The notes under the pieces were generated by a model. The model searched no databases. It saw nothing but the letters and a program-made list of their open reading frames with translations, and had not been told where the DNA came from. Shown here in pieces: positions 9,021 through 17,977 of a DNA stretch of 64,000 nt (within the stretch, counting starts at the first letter, position 1; every line of letters begins with the position of its first letter). Both the position numbers and the translations under genes were made by a program. The stretch comes from Aquamicrobium sp. LC103 (GTDB taxonomy: Bacteria; Pseudomonadota; Alphaproteobacteria; Rhizobiales; Rhizobiaceae). The stretch is taken from contig NZ_LBCQ02000010.1 in the NCBI RefSeq assembly GCF_001014615.2, positions 62,001 through 126,000 on the forward strand, written 5' to 3'.

Positions 9021-9395
9021 TCAGCCGGCGGGAAGCCTGCTGCGGGCGACTATGAACACGAACAGCAGCATGGCCGCGATGGTCACCAGCGAGCCCGCTT
9101 GCGCGAGCGCCTCCGTCCGCCCTTGCATGGCGAGCGCTATGCCCGGCACGATCAGCCATAGCCCCAGCGTGGCGAGCGCAAAATGGACCTTCGCCAGCCG
9201 GCTTTCCGCCGCCCTCGGCACGAGCTGGTAGAACATGCCGAAGATCGCCATCGAGACCCAGCCGATCAGGTTCAGGTGGCCATGCACCGGCGCAAGCTGA
9301 TGATCATGCGACGCGGCCATGTAGATGCCGAACGCCATGCCGACCGCAACGTAGAGCGCGGCCGAGAAAAAGAACCAGAATGCGACACCACGCAT
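9021..9395 (-). CDS. Small four-helix membrane protein resembling haem-copper oxidase subunit I
   Basis: A 124-residue protein with four predicted helices: MRGVAFWFFFSAALYVAVGMAFG, a second containing HGHLNLIGWVSMAIFGMFYQ, a third near residue 75 and a fourth at the C-terminus. The HxHLN-I-GW segment resembles helix II of cbb3 oxidase/NO-reductase subunits, where a His binds haem, so haem binding is possible, but the protein is far too short to be an oxidase. I chose the ATG at 9395 because GGGAGG lies six bases upstream; a longer frame from 9518 lacks this. The function is unknown. Confidence 0.72.
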   Translation of the reverse strand: MRGVAFWFFFSAALYVAVGMAFGIYMAASHDHQLAPVHGHLNLIGWVSMAIFGMFYQLVPRAAESRLAKVHFALATLGLWLIVPGIALAMQGRTEALAQAGSLVTIAAMLLFVFIVARSRLPAG

Positions 9396-9570
9396 GAATC
9401 CCTCCCGATATTCCCGCGCCGGCGCGAGATCTTCGCCGACGCGGCCGTGTCGCATAGCTCTACGCCGTTTTTTCCCGGCCGTAACAGGGGATTTCCTGGA
9501 AACCCCGCACATCAACAAGCGGTAGGCGCGCAGAACGAATGATACGGATGCGGTATGTTCTTTACTGAAA

Positions 9571-10185
9571 CTACCGCTTCAGCAGGAACACCGCCTGCTG
9601 ACCGAACATGTTCCAGAACCACCAGGGCATGGAGAAGCCGATCTTCTGGCCGTTGCCGTCGAGCGCCGCCGCGCTTTCCACCTTGGCGCCCACCTCGTCG
9701 CACAGGTTGACGAAGTCGCGGATGGTGCAGAAATGGATGTTGGGCGTATCGTACCAGGAATAGGGCAGGTCCTTGGTCACCGGCATGCGGCCCTTGAAGA
9801 GCAGCGACAGTCGCACCCGCCAATGGCCGAAATTCGGGAACGAGACGATCGCGCGGTCGCCGATGCGCAGGAGTTCGTCCAGCACGGTCTTCGGGTTGCG
9901 TGTCGCCTGCAGCGTCTGTGACAGGATCACATAGTCGAAGCCCTTGTCGGGATAGAAGCCCAGGTCACGGTCGGCGTCGCCCTGGATCACCGAAAGTCCG
10001 CGCGCCACGCATTCGTTGACGCCGCGCTGCGAAAGTTCGAGCCCGCGCCCGTCGACCTGCTTGTCGGTCTGCAGAAGCTCCAGCAGTTCGCCGTCGCCGG
10101 AGCCGACGTCGAGCACGCGCGAGCGCGGCTCTATCATGTCCGCGACGACGGCGAGGTCGACGCGCGGTGCGGTGTTGACGCTCAT
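9571..10185 (-). CDS. metW: Methionine biosynthesis protein MetW
   Basis: A 204-residue SAM-dependent methyltransferase-fold protein. The SAM loop [15 protein letters not shown] is at about residues 24-38 and the MetW-typical [20 protein letters not shown] near 115. MetW partners MetX in homoserine acylation in many proteobacteria. Its start overlaps the metX stop by four bases, showing translational coupling, so it shares the SAM-II riboswitch control upstream of metX. Confidence 0.95.
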   Translation of the reverse strand: MSVNTAPRVDLAVVADMIEPRSRVLDVGSGDGELLELLQTDKQVDGRGLELSQRGVNECVARGLSVIQGDADRDLGFYPDKGFDYVILSQTLQATRNPKTVLDELLRIGDRAIVSFPNFGHWRVRLSLLFKGRMPVTKDLPYSWYDTPNIHFCTIRDFVNLCDEVGAKVESAAALDGNGQKIGFSMPWWFWNMFGQQAVFLLKR

Positions 10186-11354
10186 CCGATTTCGAGCCCC
10201 CGTGCCTTGGCTGCCGATCGCAGGAAACCGTTGACAGCGGCGAAGAATTCCGGCTCGTCGAGCAGGAATGCGTCATGACCGCGGTCGGTCTCGATCTCCA
10301 CGAAGGACACGGACGCGCCGGCCGCGTTGAGCGCATGCACGACCGACCGGCTTTCTTCCGTGGGAAACAGCCAGTCCGAGGTGAAGGAGACGAGGCAGAA
10401 GCGCGTCTGCGTGTTCCTGAACGCGTCCGCCAGCCTTCCGCCATGGTCGGCGGCGAGGTCGAAATAATCCATCGCCCGGGTCATGTAGAGATACGAGTTC
10501 GCGTCGAAGCGGTCGACGAAGCTCATCCCCTGATGGCGCAGATAGCTCTCGATCTGGAAATCGGCGTCGAAACCGAAGGTCAGGCTTTCCCGGTCCTGCA
10601 GGTTGCGGCCGAACTTCCGATGCAGCGCGGCTTCGGAAAGATAGGTGATGTGGGCGGCCATGCGGGCGACCGCCAGCCCCTTTTCCGGCCGGCTTCCGGC
10701 CTCGATATACTTGCCCCCGCACCAGTCGGGATCGGCCATCACCGCCTGGCGGCCGACTTCGTGGAAGGCGATGTTCTGCGAGGAATGGCGCGCGCCGGTG
10801 GCGATCGGCAAGGCCGAGAACACCCGCTCGGGATAGCTCGACGCCCATTCCAGCACCTGCATGCCCCCCATGGAGCCGCCCACGACCGAGAAGAGCCGGT
10901 CTATGCCGAGCTTGTCGACCAGCATCACCTGCGCGCGCACCATGTCGCGGATGGTGATGACCGGCAGGTCGAGCCCGTAGGGCTTGCCGGTGGAGGGATT
11001 GGTAGACGCCGGCCCGGTCGATCCGAGGCAGCCGCCGATCACGTTGGAGCAGATGACGAAGAAGCGGTTCGTGTCGATGATCTTGCCGGGGCCGATCAGC
11101 ACCTCCCACCAGCCCGGCTTGCCGGTGACCGGATTGGCGTTGGCGACGTGCTGGTCGCCGGTCAGCGCATGGCAGACCAGGATGGCGTTCGAGCGCGCCT
11201 CGTTGAGCGTGCCGTAGGTCTGGTAGGCGATCTGGAACGGCGCAAGATCGACACCGGCGTCGAGATGCAACGGCTCATCCGGGCCGAAGCGCATGACCAG
11301 GCTCGTCGGCGCGTTCGCCTCGTCGTATGCCTTGCGCGCAATTCTCGCCGCCAT
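10182..11354 (-). CDS. metX: Homoserine O-acetyltransferase MetX
   Basis: A 390-residue alpha/beta-hydrolase-fold enzyme transferring an acyl group from acyl-CoA to homoserine, the first committed step of methionine synthesis. The nucleophile elbow [15 protein letters not shown] is near residue 155, the catalytic Asp is likely in [12 protein letters not shown] near 325, and the His is in [14 protein letters not shown] near 362. The alphaproteobacterial N-terminus [16 protein letters not shown] is intact. It is followed by the overlapping metW and preceded by a SAM-II riboswitch plus terminator. Acetyl versus succinyl donor cannot be decided from sequence by eye. Confidence 0.95.
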   Translation of the reverse strand: MAARIARKAYDEANAPTSLVMRFGPDEPLHLDAGVDLAPFQIAYQTYGTLNEARSNAILVCHALTGDQHVANANPVTGKPGWWEVLIGPGKIIDTNRFFVICSNVIGGCLGSTGPASTNPSTGKPYGLDLPVITIRDMVRAQVMLVDKLGIDRLFSVVGGSMGGMQVLEWASSYPERVFSALPIATGARHSSQNIAFHEVGRQAVMADPDWCGGKYIEAGSRPEKGLAVARMAAHITYLSEAALHRKFGRNLQDRESLTFGFDADFQIESYLRHQGMSFVDRFDANSYLYMTRAMDYFDLAADHGGRLADAFRNTQTRFCLVSFTSDWLFPTEESRSVVHALNAAGASVSFVEIETDRGHDAFLLDEPEFFAAVNGFLRSAAKARGLEIG

Positions 11355-11383
11355 GACGCACTCCGATCTCGTGCCGGCTTCGG

Positions 11384-11419
11384 AAAAACAAAAACCGGCA
11401 TTGCTGTCGCAAGCCGGTT
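11384..11419 (-). terminator. Intrinsic terminator between the SAM-II aptamer and metX
   Basis: On the minus strand AACCGGC and GCCGGTT pair around a 13-base loop, followed by TTTTTGTTTTT. It lies 17 bases beyond the end of the aptamer and 30 bases before the metX start, so it can act as the riboswitch expression platform by premature termination. Confidence 0.75.
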
Positions 11420-11435
11420 ACATTTTCCTGCAAAC

Positions 11436-11491
11436 GGCCCTTTAGCGAATTGTTTTACGTGGCTGCAAGCCGACCGGCCAAATCACCACGG
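11436..11491 (-). promoter_or_regulatory. SAM-II riboswitch aptamer upstream of metX
   Basis: On the minus strand, P1 is formed by CGTGG (11490-11486) and CCACG (11462-11458). It is followed by the conserved TGATTT segment, a loop with CTTGCAG, and the pseudoknot strand with the hallmark GCTAAAGGG. The arrangement matches the SAM-II consensus found ahead of metX/metA in alphaproteobacteria, which shuts off expression when S-adenosylmethionine is plentiful. The aptamer ends about 80 bases before the metX ATG. Confidence 0.92.
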
Positions 11492-11623
11492 ACTGTGAAA
11501 CGGCTTTTACGACGCGCGCCGGCCGACGTCAACGGCACCGGAACCAATCGACACTCGACATCTTCGCGTGCGGCCTGTATTTCCCCAGCGGCCGCTGAAA
11601 ATGGCCTTCAAAGGTATCGAGAC

Positions 11624-12736
11624 ATGACACAGCCGACCGAGCAGATCCGCCCAGAACCCCGCGCAGGCATCATGGACATTGCCGCCTATGTGCCGGGCAA
11701 GAGCGCGGCGCCGGCGGGTGTCGCCAAGGTGCATAAGCTCTCCTCCAACGAGAACCCGCTGGGCGCCTCGCCCAACGCCGTCGAGGCGGTGAAGGCCGTC
11801 GCCGAGAAGATGGAGTTCTATCCGGACGGCTCCGCCTCGCGCCTGCGCAACGCCATTGCTCAGGCGCACGGCCTGAACCCGGCGAACATTGTCTGCTGCA
11901 ACGGCTCGGACGAGGTCCTGGGCCTGCTCGCGCAGTGTTACCTCAGCCCCGGCGACGAGGGTCTGTTCACCGAGCACGGCTTCCTCGTCTACCGCAACTA
12001 CATCCAGGCCGCGGGCGCGACCTGCGTGGTCGCAACGGAGACAGAGGAACGCGCCGACGTCGACGCGATCCTCGCGGCGGTCACGCCGAGGACAAGGATC
12101 GTCTTCCTCGCCAATCCAAACAATCCGACCGGCACCTACATCCCGTTCGACGAGGTGCGCCGCCTGCACGCGGCGTTGCCGAAGAACGTGCTTCTGGTGC
12201 TCGACGCGGCCTATGCGGAATATGTCCGCCGCAACGACTACGAGGCCGGCGTGGAGCTCGTCGCGGCGTCGCAGAACGTCGTGATGACGCGCACTTTCTC
12301 CAAGATCCACGGGCTCGGCGGTCTCCGCATCGGTTGGATCTACGCGCCCGCCCATGTGATCGAGGTGCTGGAGCGCGTGCGCGGCCCGTTCAACGTCAAC
12401 GCCGCCGCGATCGAGGCGGGCGTCGCCGCCATGGCCGACCGCGCCCATGTCGAGCGCACCGTCGCGCACAACGAAAAATGGCTCACCTGGCTTACCGGGG
12501 AGCTCACCGGGCTTGGGCTGCGCGTGACGCCGAGCGTCGGCAATTTCATTCTCATCCACTTCCCGGACGATGGCAGCCACGGAGCGGCGGAGGCCGACGA
12601 CTATCTCACCGCGCGCGGGTATATATTGCGCCGCGTCGCCGCCTACGGCTTCCCGAACGCCCTGCGCATGACGGTCGGCACGGAAGAAGCCAATCGCGGC
12701 GTGGTCGCCTCGTTGGCCGAATTTCTGAGAAGCTGA
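11624..12736 (+). CDS. hisC: Histidinol-phosphate aminotransferase
   Basis: A 370-residue class I/II PLP-dependent aminotransferase. The substrate segment [14 protein letters not shown] is near residue 37, [11 protein letters not shown] near 162, and the PLP lysine is in [15 protein letters not shown] near 225. HisC converts imidazole-acetol phosphate to histidinol phosphate; the pairing with tyrC suggests it also transaminates phenylpyruvate or prephenate, as in related bacteria. The ATG at 11624 gives the family N-terminus. The stop overlaps the tyrC start (TGATG), so the two are co-translated. It is divergent from metX. Confidence 0.92.
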   Translation: MTQPTEQIRPEPRAGIMDIAAYVPGKSAAPAGVAKVHKLSSNENPLGASPNAVEAVKAVAEKMEFYPDGSASRLRNAIAQAHGLNPANIVCCNGSDEVLGLLAQCYLSPGDEGLFTEHGFLVYRNYIQAAGATCVVATETEERADVDAILAAVTPRTRIVFLANPNNPTGTYIPFDEVRRLHAALPKNVLLVLDAAYAEYVRRNDYEAGVELVAASQNVVMTRTFSKIHGLGGLRIGWIYAPAHVIEVLERVRGPFNVNAAAIEAGVAAMADRAHVERTVAHNEKWLTWLTGELTGLGLRVTPSVGNFILIHFPDDGSHGAAEADDYLTARGYILRRVAAYGFPNALRMTVGTEEANRGVVASLAEFLRS

Positions 12737-13677
12737 TGCCGATGGCTTCCCCCATGTTCGATAGAATAGCCCTTATAGGCATAGGCCTCATCGGCTCCTC
12801 CCTCGCGCGGGTCATCCGCCGCGAGGGTCTTGCCGGCGAGATCGTGATCTCCACGCGCAGCGCCGACACGCTGAAGCGTGCCGAGGAGCTCGGTCTCGGC
12901 GACCGCTATGAGCGCGATCCCGCCAAGGCGGTCAAAGGCGCCGACCTGGTCATCGTCTCGGTTCCCGTCGGCTCTTCCGGTGACGTGGCGGCGGCGATCG
13001 CCCCGTCGCTGAAGCGAGGCGCGATCCTGACGGATGTCGGCTCGACCAAGGGATCAGTCATTGCGCAGATCGAGCCGCATGTTCCGGCGGGCGTGCATTT
13101 CATCCCCGGCCACCCGCTGGCCGGCACGGAGAAATCGGGACCGGATGCCGGCTTCGCCGATCTCTTCGAGAACCGCTGGTGCATACTCACGCCCCTCGAA
13201 GGCACGGATCCGGAAGCGATCGAGCGGCTTTCCGCCTTCTGGCGTGGCTGCGGCTCCAACATCGACACGATGGACCCGGCACATCACGACATGGTGCTGG
13301 CCATCGTCTCGCACCTACCGCACATCATCGCCTACAACATCGTCGGCACCGCCGACGATCTGGAAACGGTGACGAAATCCGAGGTCATCAAATATTCCGC
13401 ATCGGGTTTCCGCGACTTCACCCGCCTCGCCGCGTCCGACCCGACGATGTGGCGCGACGTGTGCCTGCACAACAAGGACGCGATCCTCGAGATGCTGGCG
13501 CGCTTTTCGGAGGATCTGGCCTCCCTGCAGCGCGCGATCCGCTGGGGCGACGGCGACAAGCTCTTCGATCTGTTCACCCGCACCCGCGCGATCCGGCGCT
13601 CGATCATCGAAGCGGGCCAGGAAATCGACGCGCCCGACTTCGGCCGCCAGGCAATCGTCCATCCCGAGAAGGCCTGA
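12736..13677 (+). CDS. tyrC: Prephenate/arogenate dehydrogenase
   Basis: A 313-residue NAD(P)-dependent enzyme of tyrosine synthesis. The Rossmann motif IALIGIGLIGSSLARVI is at about residues 9-25, LTDVGSTKGSV near 95, and the prephenate dehydrogenase signature GHPLAGTEKSGPDAG near 115. A His-containing helix, MDPAHHDMVLAIVSHLPH, follows near 175. It oxidatively decarboxylates prephenate or arogenate. It has no ACT domain, so feedback through that domain is absent. The start overlaps the hisC stop; an ATG six bases further in is an alternative. Confidence 0.9.
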   Translation: MPMASPMFDRIALIGIGLIGSSLARVIRREGLAGEIVISTRSADTLKRAEELGLGDRYERDPAKAVKGADLVIVSVPVGSSGDVAAAIAPSLKRGAILTDVGSTKGSVIAQIEPHVPAGVHFIPGHPLAGTEKSGPDAGFADLFENRWCILTPLEGTDPEAIERLSAFWRGCGSNIDTMDPAHHDMVLAIVSHLPHIIAYNIVGTADDLETVTKSEVIKYSASGFRDFTRLAASDPTMWRDVCLHNKDAILEMLARFSEDLASLQRAIRWGDGDKLFDLFTRTRAIRRSIIEAGQEIDAPDFGRQAIVHPEKA

Positions 13678-13717
13678 ACCGGAATACGGTCACGACGCTC
13701 CGGCGCGTGACGAAGCG

Positions 13718-14710
13718 CTACAGCGGCGGGATCGACCCTATCGTCAGGAAACCGAGCTGGATTTCTCCTCGCTCGACGCGCACGGGCAGCGTCGGGTTTT
13801 CGCCCATCGCGGCGATGCTGGAAAAGCTGAGCTGAATTTCGTCGCGCAGGTCGGGGAACGCATCGGCCAGGATCGCGGCGAGCAGTTCCGGTTTCCTGAT
13901 CGTGACCTGAAGCTGCGCGTCGATCAGCCCGAAATCGTCGACCGAGACCGGGCCGCTGATCGTTGCCCCAGTCTCCTCGCCGAACGACGCCGTCAGGTTG
14001 CGAATCTCGCCCGACTTGCCACGCAATCCGTTGCCGTCCTTCAAGGCCGCCAGGCCCTGGCGCAGATTGACGTCGACGAGCCCGCTCAAGGCCGGCATCT
14101 CGCCCGCGCCGACCACGTCGCCGTCGAGTTTGAGATCGGTGAAGCGGAACGCCAGATCGACGTCCTCGCCCACCGGTCGCATGTGGAACTGGCCGTTCCC
14201 GATCGTCCCGAGCGCGGGCGATGAGGAATCCGCCTCACTCAGTCGGAAATTGATATTTTGAGCCTCCACCGAGATGAGCCGAGGCTTTGATGAGGCGAGC
14301 CGCGAGCTCGCCCGCAACGAGCCCCAATCGAGATCGAGCGCATTGAGTCCCGGCACCTCCAGCGTGGCCGGCCCGTCCATCTCCCATACGATGCGGTTGG
14401 GATCGTAGACCTGCGCGGCGGAACGGAACTGCCGCGCCCTCAGGCCGAAGCCGGCGCGCGCGTCGACATACATCACGCTCTTGCAGAAGACGCCGATGCG
14501 GAAAGGGTAGCCGCGCACCTCGGCATTCTCGCAGCTCGCGCGCTTCCCGTTGCCGTTGATGCCGGCAACGGAGGCATTGACCCGAGCCTCCAGCCGATCC
14601 GCCGCGTAGAACCATGCGGCCGTATAGGCGAGCCCCGCCGCCACGATGCAGCCGGCGAACCACATGAAGCGCCGGGAATAGTTCGGTTTCTTCTCGCCGC
14701 TTGACGTCAT
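13718..14710 (-). CDS. DUF2125 domain-containing membrane-anchored protein
   Basis: About 330 residues with one N-terminal membrane helix (FMWFAGCIVAAGLAYTAAWF, residues about 15-34) and a periplasmic domain. The family hallmark ASCENAEVRGYPFRIGVFC is near residue 60. DUF2125 proteins are alphaproteobacterial, probably periplasmic, and of unknown function; repeated beta-rich stretches recall AsmA-type lipid-related proteins, but that is only an impression. An upstream ATG at 14734 is possible. The gene converges with tyrC and is divergent from the ChaC-like gene. Confidence 0.82.
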   Translation of the reverse strand: MTSSGEKKPNYSRRFMWFAGCIVAAGLAYTAAWFYAADRLEARVNASVAGINGNGKRASCENAEVRGYPFRIGVFCKSVMYVDARAGFGLRARQFRSAAQVYDPNRIVWEMDGPATLEVPGLNALDLDWGSLRASSRLASSKPRLISVEAQNINFRLSEADSSSPALGTIGNGQFHMRPVGEDVDLAFRFTDLKLDGDVVGAGEMPALSGLVDVNLRQGLAALKDGNGLRGKSGEIRNLTASFGEETGATISGPVSVDDFGLIDAQLQVTIRKPELLAAILADAFPDLRDEIQLSFSSIAAMGENPTLPVRVERGEIQLGFLTIGSIPPL

Positions 14711-14775
14711 GCCGTCGATCTCGCTAACCCTCATGCGCCGGATCGTGCCGGCTCCTTTCGATGTGGCTTGGCGAT

Positions 14776-15300
14776 ATGGGCGATTTTTGGGTGTTTGGCT
14801 ACGGCTCGCTGATGTGGCGGCCAGGTTTTGCCCACACCGAGATGCACAAGGCGAGATTGCACGGCTACCGGCGGTCGCTCTGCGTCCATTCCTTCGTGCA
14901 TCGCGGCACGCCCGGACGGCCGGGCCTGGTGCTCGGGCTCGATCGTGGCGGCTCCTGCATCGGCCTCGCCTTCCGCGTTCCCGGCGATCTCAACGACGAG
15001 GTCATGGCCTATCTGCGCGAGCGCGAGCTCGTCACCAACGTCTATCTGGAACGCCGTCTCCCCGTTCGCCTCGAGACCGGCGAAATCGTCGACGCGGTGA
15101 GTTATGTCGTCGACCGCTCGCACGAGCAGTATGCCGGCAGGATGGACGTCGAGGATGCGGCCCTGCGGGTATCCGGCGCCGTCGGCCAGTCCGGGGCCAA
15201 CGAGGATTACGTGGTCAACACGGTCGAGCATCTCAGGGCGCTCGGCATCCGCGACCATTGGCTCGAAGGCGTCGCGAGGCGCGTCACGCCTTCAGTCTAG
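14776..15300 (+). CDS. ChaC-type gamma-glutamylcyclotransferase
   Basis: A 174-residue protein starting MGDFWVFGYGSLMWRPGF, the defining substrate-binding loop of the gamma-glutamylcyclotransferase fold; the ChaC-like NEDYVVNTVEHLRALGI segment is near residue 145. ChaC enzymes cleave glutathione to 5-oxoproline and Cys-Gly in the cytoplasm. The expected catalytic Glu probably lies in YLRERELVTNVY near residue 85. Of two ATGs I chose the one matching the family N-terminus. The 3' end overlaps the convergent plsC-like gene by 17 bases. Confidence 0.85.
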   Translation: MGDFWVFGYGSLMWRPGFAHTEMHKARLHGYRRSLCVHSFVHRGTPGRPGLVLGLDRGGSCIGLAFRVPGDLNDEVMAYLRERELVTNVYLERRLPVRLETGEIVDAVSYVVDRSHEQYAGRMDVEDAALRVSGAVGQSGANEDYVVNTVEHLRALGIRDHWLEGVARRVTPSV

Positions 15301-16081
15301 CTGCGCCCCGCAGCGCCTCGAGGCGCGCGGCGGCAGTGGGCGGAAACGGCGGCGGGTTGGCCGCGTCCGCGGCCTCCAGCAGCAATTCGTCGCAACCGGC
15401 CTCCGTTTCGGCGATAAGGCGCTCCAGAAATGCTTCCTTCTCCAGCCCCGGTTCGATCGGCGGCAGGAAGCGCGCGTGGATGACACCCGGATAGCGGAGG
15501 AATCTGCGCCGCGGCCAGAACAGCCCCGCGACATGCGCCACCGGCACGACCGGCACGCCGAGCTGCGCATAGATTTCGACGATGCCGTATTTGTATGCCG
15601 GCTCGGCTCCGGGCGCCCGGCGCGTGCCTTCCGGATAGATGATCAGCTGGCGTCCTTCGGCCATGCGCTCCCTGGCGATCCGCAGGGCGTCCTTCAGGGC
15701 CTTGGACCGGCTGCCGCGGTGAATCGGGATCATCTTCATCTTGCTGATGTACCAGCCGAAGAAGGGAATCCAGGTCAGCTCGCGCTTCAGGATGTAGACG
15801 GGATCGCGAAGATAGGGAAAGAAGGCGATCGTGTCCCAGAAGGACTGATGCTTCGGCGCCAGGATGAAAGGCCCTTCGGGCAGGTTTTCGATCCCCTCGA
15901 TACGCGCCTCGGTTCCCGCGATCACCTTCTGCAGCCACAGGCTGGAGCGCGACCAGAACTTCGGCACCATCCAGGCGCGATGGCGCGGCGCGAGAAAGTA
16001 ATACGGCGTCCAGAAGATCATCTGAACGATGAGATTGGCGTAGAAGGCGACGTTGAACGCGAACGAGCGCAGTTGAAGCAT
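15284..16081 (-). CDS. plsC: 1-acyl-sn-glycerol-3-phosphate acyltransferase (PlsC family)
   Basis: A 265-residue membrane-associated acyltransferase. An N-terminal hydrophobic segment precedes the HX4D motif KHQSFWDT near residue 77, the glycerophosphate site IPIHRGSRSKAL near 119, and YPEGTRRAPG near 148. It esterifies lysophosphatidic acid in phospholipid synthesis. The ATG at 16081 (MLQLRSFAFNV) is the natural start; an upstream one lengthens it by 20 untypical residues. It sits downstream of the DUF218 and ftsE-ftsX genes on the same strand. Confidence 0.9.
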   Translation of the reverse strand: MLQLRSFAFNVAFYANLIVQMIFWTPYYFLAPRHRAWMVPKFWSRSSLWLQKVIAGTEARIEGIENLPEGPFILAPKHQSFWDTIAFFPYLRDPVYILKRELTWIPFFGWYISKMKMIPIHRGSRSKALKDALRIARERMAEGRQLIIYPEGTRRAPGAEPAYKYGIVEIYAQLGVPVVPVAHVAGLFWPRRRFLRYPGVIHARFLPPIEPGLEKEAFLERLIAETEAGCDELLLEAADAANPPPFPPTAAARLEALRGAARLKA

Positions 16082-16171
16082 GGAAACGGCCTGCAGATGG
16101 GTCGAGCGCCCGTTGGTTACACCAAGCGGGCGAAAACGCAAACGCCGTGATTGCGGAAGCCGAAATCGGCC

Positions 16172-16873
16172 CTAGTCCATCACCATCGCACTGGCGGATG
16201 CTTCGATGGAGGGCGTTTCGGGCAGCGACGGCCGGGGCAGCAGGCCCCGCGCCACCGCCGCGAGATACTTCGTATATTCGGTCAGGAGCACGCGCAACGC
16301 TTTCGGCCTCGACAGCCATTCCGTGCCGGTGAGGCTCGTGTTGACGACCGGATAGGGCTGAAGCTCGGCACCAGCCAGCAGCCGCTGCATTTCGAGCAGG
16401 CTGCGCGGCATGTGATAGTTGTTGGTGACGAGGATGACGCTTCCATAGGAATGGGAACTGACCCATTTGGCGCTCTCCTCGGCATTGCCGATCGTGTCGA
16501 GCGCAACGTGGTCGATGTCGACGCAGCAGGAGAACAGCCGCGCGTCGCCTCCCGTGGCGAGCTGCAGGTCGGCGACCCGCGCGATCGGATTGACGCCGCT
16601 GATGAGGAGGCGCCTGCCCTTGCCGGACTTGAGGAGATCGACCGCGGCATCGAGCCGCGAGTGGCCCCCGGTCAGCACGATGATCGCGTCGGCAGGCTTC
16701 GGATCCGTCGGTGTGGAAAGGCCGGCGACGTGGAACGAGAAGGCGGCAAAGCCGCCGACGAAAGCGAAGGCAGCCAGGAACATGCCCATGACGGAATAGA
16801 GAAGCGCGCGCAGCGGGCGCGCAAACGCACGCGAACCTTGGCGCCGTCGGCGATGTGCAGGGCTGCTATCCAC
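16172..16873 (-). CDS. YdcF-like DUF218 membrane protein
   Basis: A 233-residue protein with an N-terminal membrane helix (YSVMGMFLAAFAFVGGFAAF) and a DUF218 domain. DAIIVLTGGHSRLDAAVDLL is near residue 62, LLISGVNP near 90 and ILVTNNYHMPRSLLEMQRL near 147. The family includes SanA- and ElyC-like proteins linked to envelope integrity. The GTG at 16873 has GGGAG eight bases upstream, so I preferred it over the TTG six bases further out. The neighbourhood of ftsE-ftsX and plsC suggests an envelope role, as an inference. Confidence 0.83.
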   Translation of the reverse strand: MDSSPAHRRRRQGSRAFARPLRALLYSVMGMFLAAFAFVGGFAAFSFHVAGLSTPTDPKPADAIIVLTGGHSRLDAAVDLLKSGKGRRLLISGVNPIARVADLQLATGGDARLFSCCVDIDHVALDTIGNAEESAKWVSSHSYGSVILVTNNYHMPRSLLEMQRLLAGAELQPYPVVNTSLTGTEWLSRPKALRVLLTEYTKYLAAVARGLLPRPSLPETPSIEASASAMVMD

Positions 16874-16910
16874 GCTCAATGCTCCCGACCATCCTCAAAA
16901 AGGGTTAACC

Positions 16911-16929
16911 GTCAAATGCGGTATTTGAC
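16911..16929. repeat. Short hairpin between ftsX and the DUF218 gene
   Basis: GTCAAAT and ATTTGAC form a seven-base inverted repeat around a five-base loop in the 114-base gap. No long T-run follows in either direction, so it may be an operator or a processing site rather than a terminator. Confidence 0.4.
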
Positions 16930-16987
16930 AGTGATTTCCGCGTAACTGTTACACAATGCGTTACATGGCGTTGTCATTCGTGAATCC

Positions 16988-17977
16988 TCACGCGTCGTGC
17001 TGCCGCATGTCGATGTCGCTGAGATAAGACATCACCGTCAAATGCGACGTGGCGGCGGTCAGCATTCCGATGACGACCACCACCAGCGCAACGCCCAGAT
17101 AACCCGCGCTGCCGATGGCGAAGTTTCCGAACAGGGCGGCGGCCTGGTCTGCTTCCGGCGTCGCGAGATTGCGCGACGACCACCAGGAAAAGCCGACGAA
17201 GACGATGATCGCGGCGAGCCCGCCGGCCGCCGCTCCCTTCATGCCGGTGAGCAGGAAATGCTGCCGGAACTCGCCGGCGATGAAGCGGGCTTCCGCGCCG
17301 ACGAAATGCAGAACCTCGATGATGTGCCCGTTACCGGCCATCGCGCCGCGCGTGGCGAACACCACGGTCATCACCGTCGCCGACAGCATCAGGATCAGCA
17401 CCGAAAAGCCGATCGTGACGGTGGTTCGCGCCATTGCCACCAGCCGGTCGACCCAGGTGCGGTGATCGTCGAGCGCGGCGCGCGGCACTTCGGCCGAAAG
17501 CGCCTGACGCAAGGCGGCGAAATCCGGCGGATTGGTCGGATCTATCGTGACGATGACGAGACGGGGCACCGGCAATTCGTCTATGTTGAGCCCGGCCCCG
17601 AGCCAGGGTTCGAGCAGGCGCGCCGTCGCCGCGCGGTCGACGATGGACGCCGAACGTACGCCGGCGAAACGACTCGCGATCGACTGTGCCGAGGCGAGCG
17701 CGGCTTCCATGTCGAGATCGTCGGCAGGCTTTATCTGGATCGTCGCCTCGCGCGCGATCTGGGTCTGCCACGTCGCCGCCGTGTCGCTGACCAGCGTCAC
17801 CGCCCCCAGGGTGAGGCAGGACAGGAAGGTCATGATCGCGATCACCAGGATGAGCGCATGGCCGGCGATGTTCTGCGCCGGCACGATAGGCGCCAGCTTG
17901 CGATGCGCCTTCGAAACCTGCGAGATGCCCGGATGCAGCGGACGGGGCGCTTCCTCGGCGGCGGGAAGGTCAATCAT
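16988..17977 (-). CDS. ftsX: Cell division protein FtsX (ABC permease-like)
   Basis: A 329-residue inner-membrane protein with four predicted helices: one near residue 40 (ALILVIAIMTFLSCLTLG), then a periplasmic domain of about 120 residues, and three C-terminal helices near 190, 240 and 285. FtsX with FtsE links septal-ring assembly to activation of peptidoglycan hydrolases. The Met at 17977 overlaps the ftsE stop by eight bases, so translation is coupled. The low similarity typical of FtsX makes context the main support. Confidence 0.9.
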   Translation of the reverse strand: MIDLPAAEEAPRPLHPGISQVSKAHRKLAPIVPAQNIAGHALILVIAIMTFLSCLTLGAVTLVSDTAATWQTQIAREATIQIKPADDLDMEAALASAQSIASRFAGVRSASIVDRAATARLLEPWLGAGLNIDELPVPRLVIVTIDPTNPPDFAALRQALSAEVPRAALDDHRTWVDRLVAMARTTVTIGFSVLILMLSATVMTVVFATRGAMAGNGHIIEVLHFVGAEARFIAGEFRQHFLLTGMKGAAAGGLAAIIVFVGFSWWSSRNLATPEADQAAALFGNFAIGSAGYLGVALVVVVIGMLTAATSHLTVMSYLSDIDMRQHDA

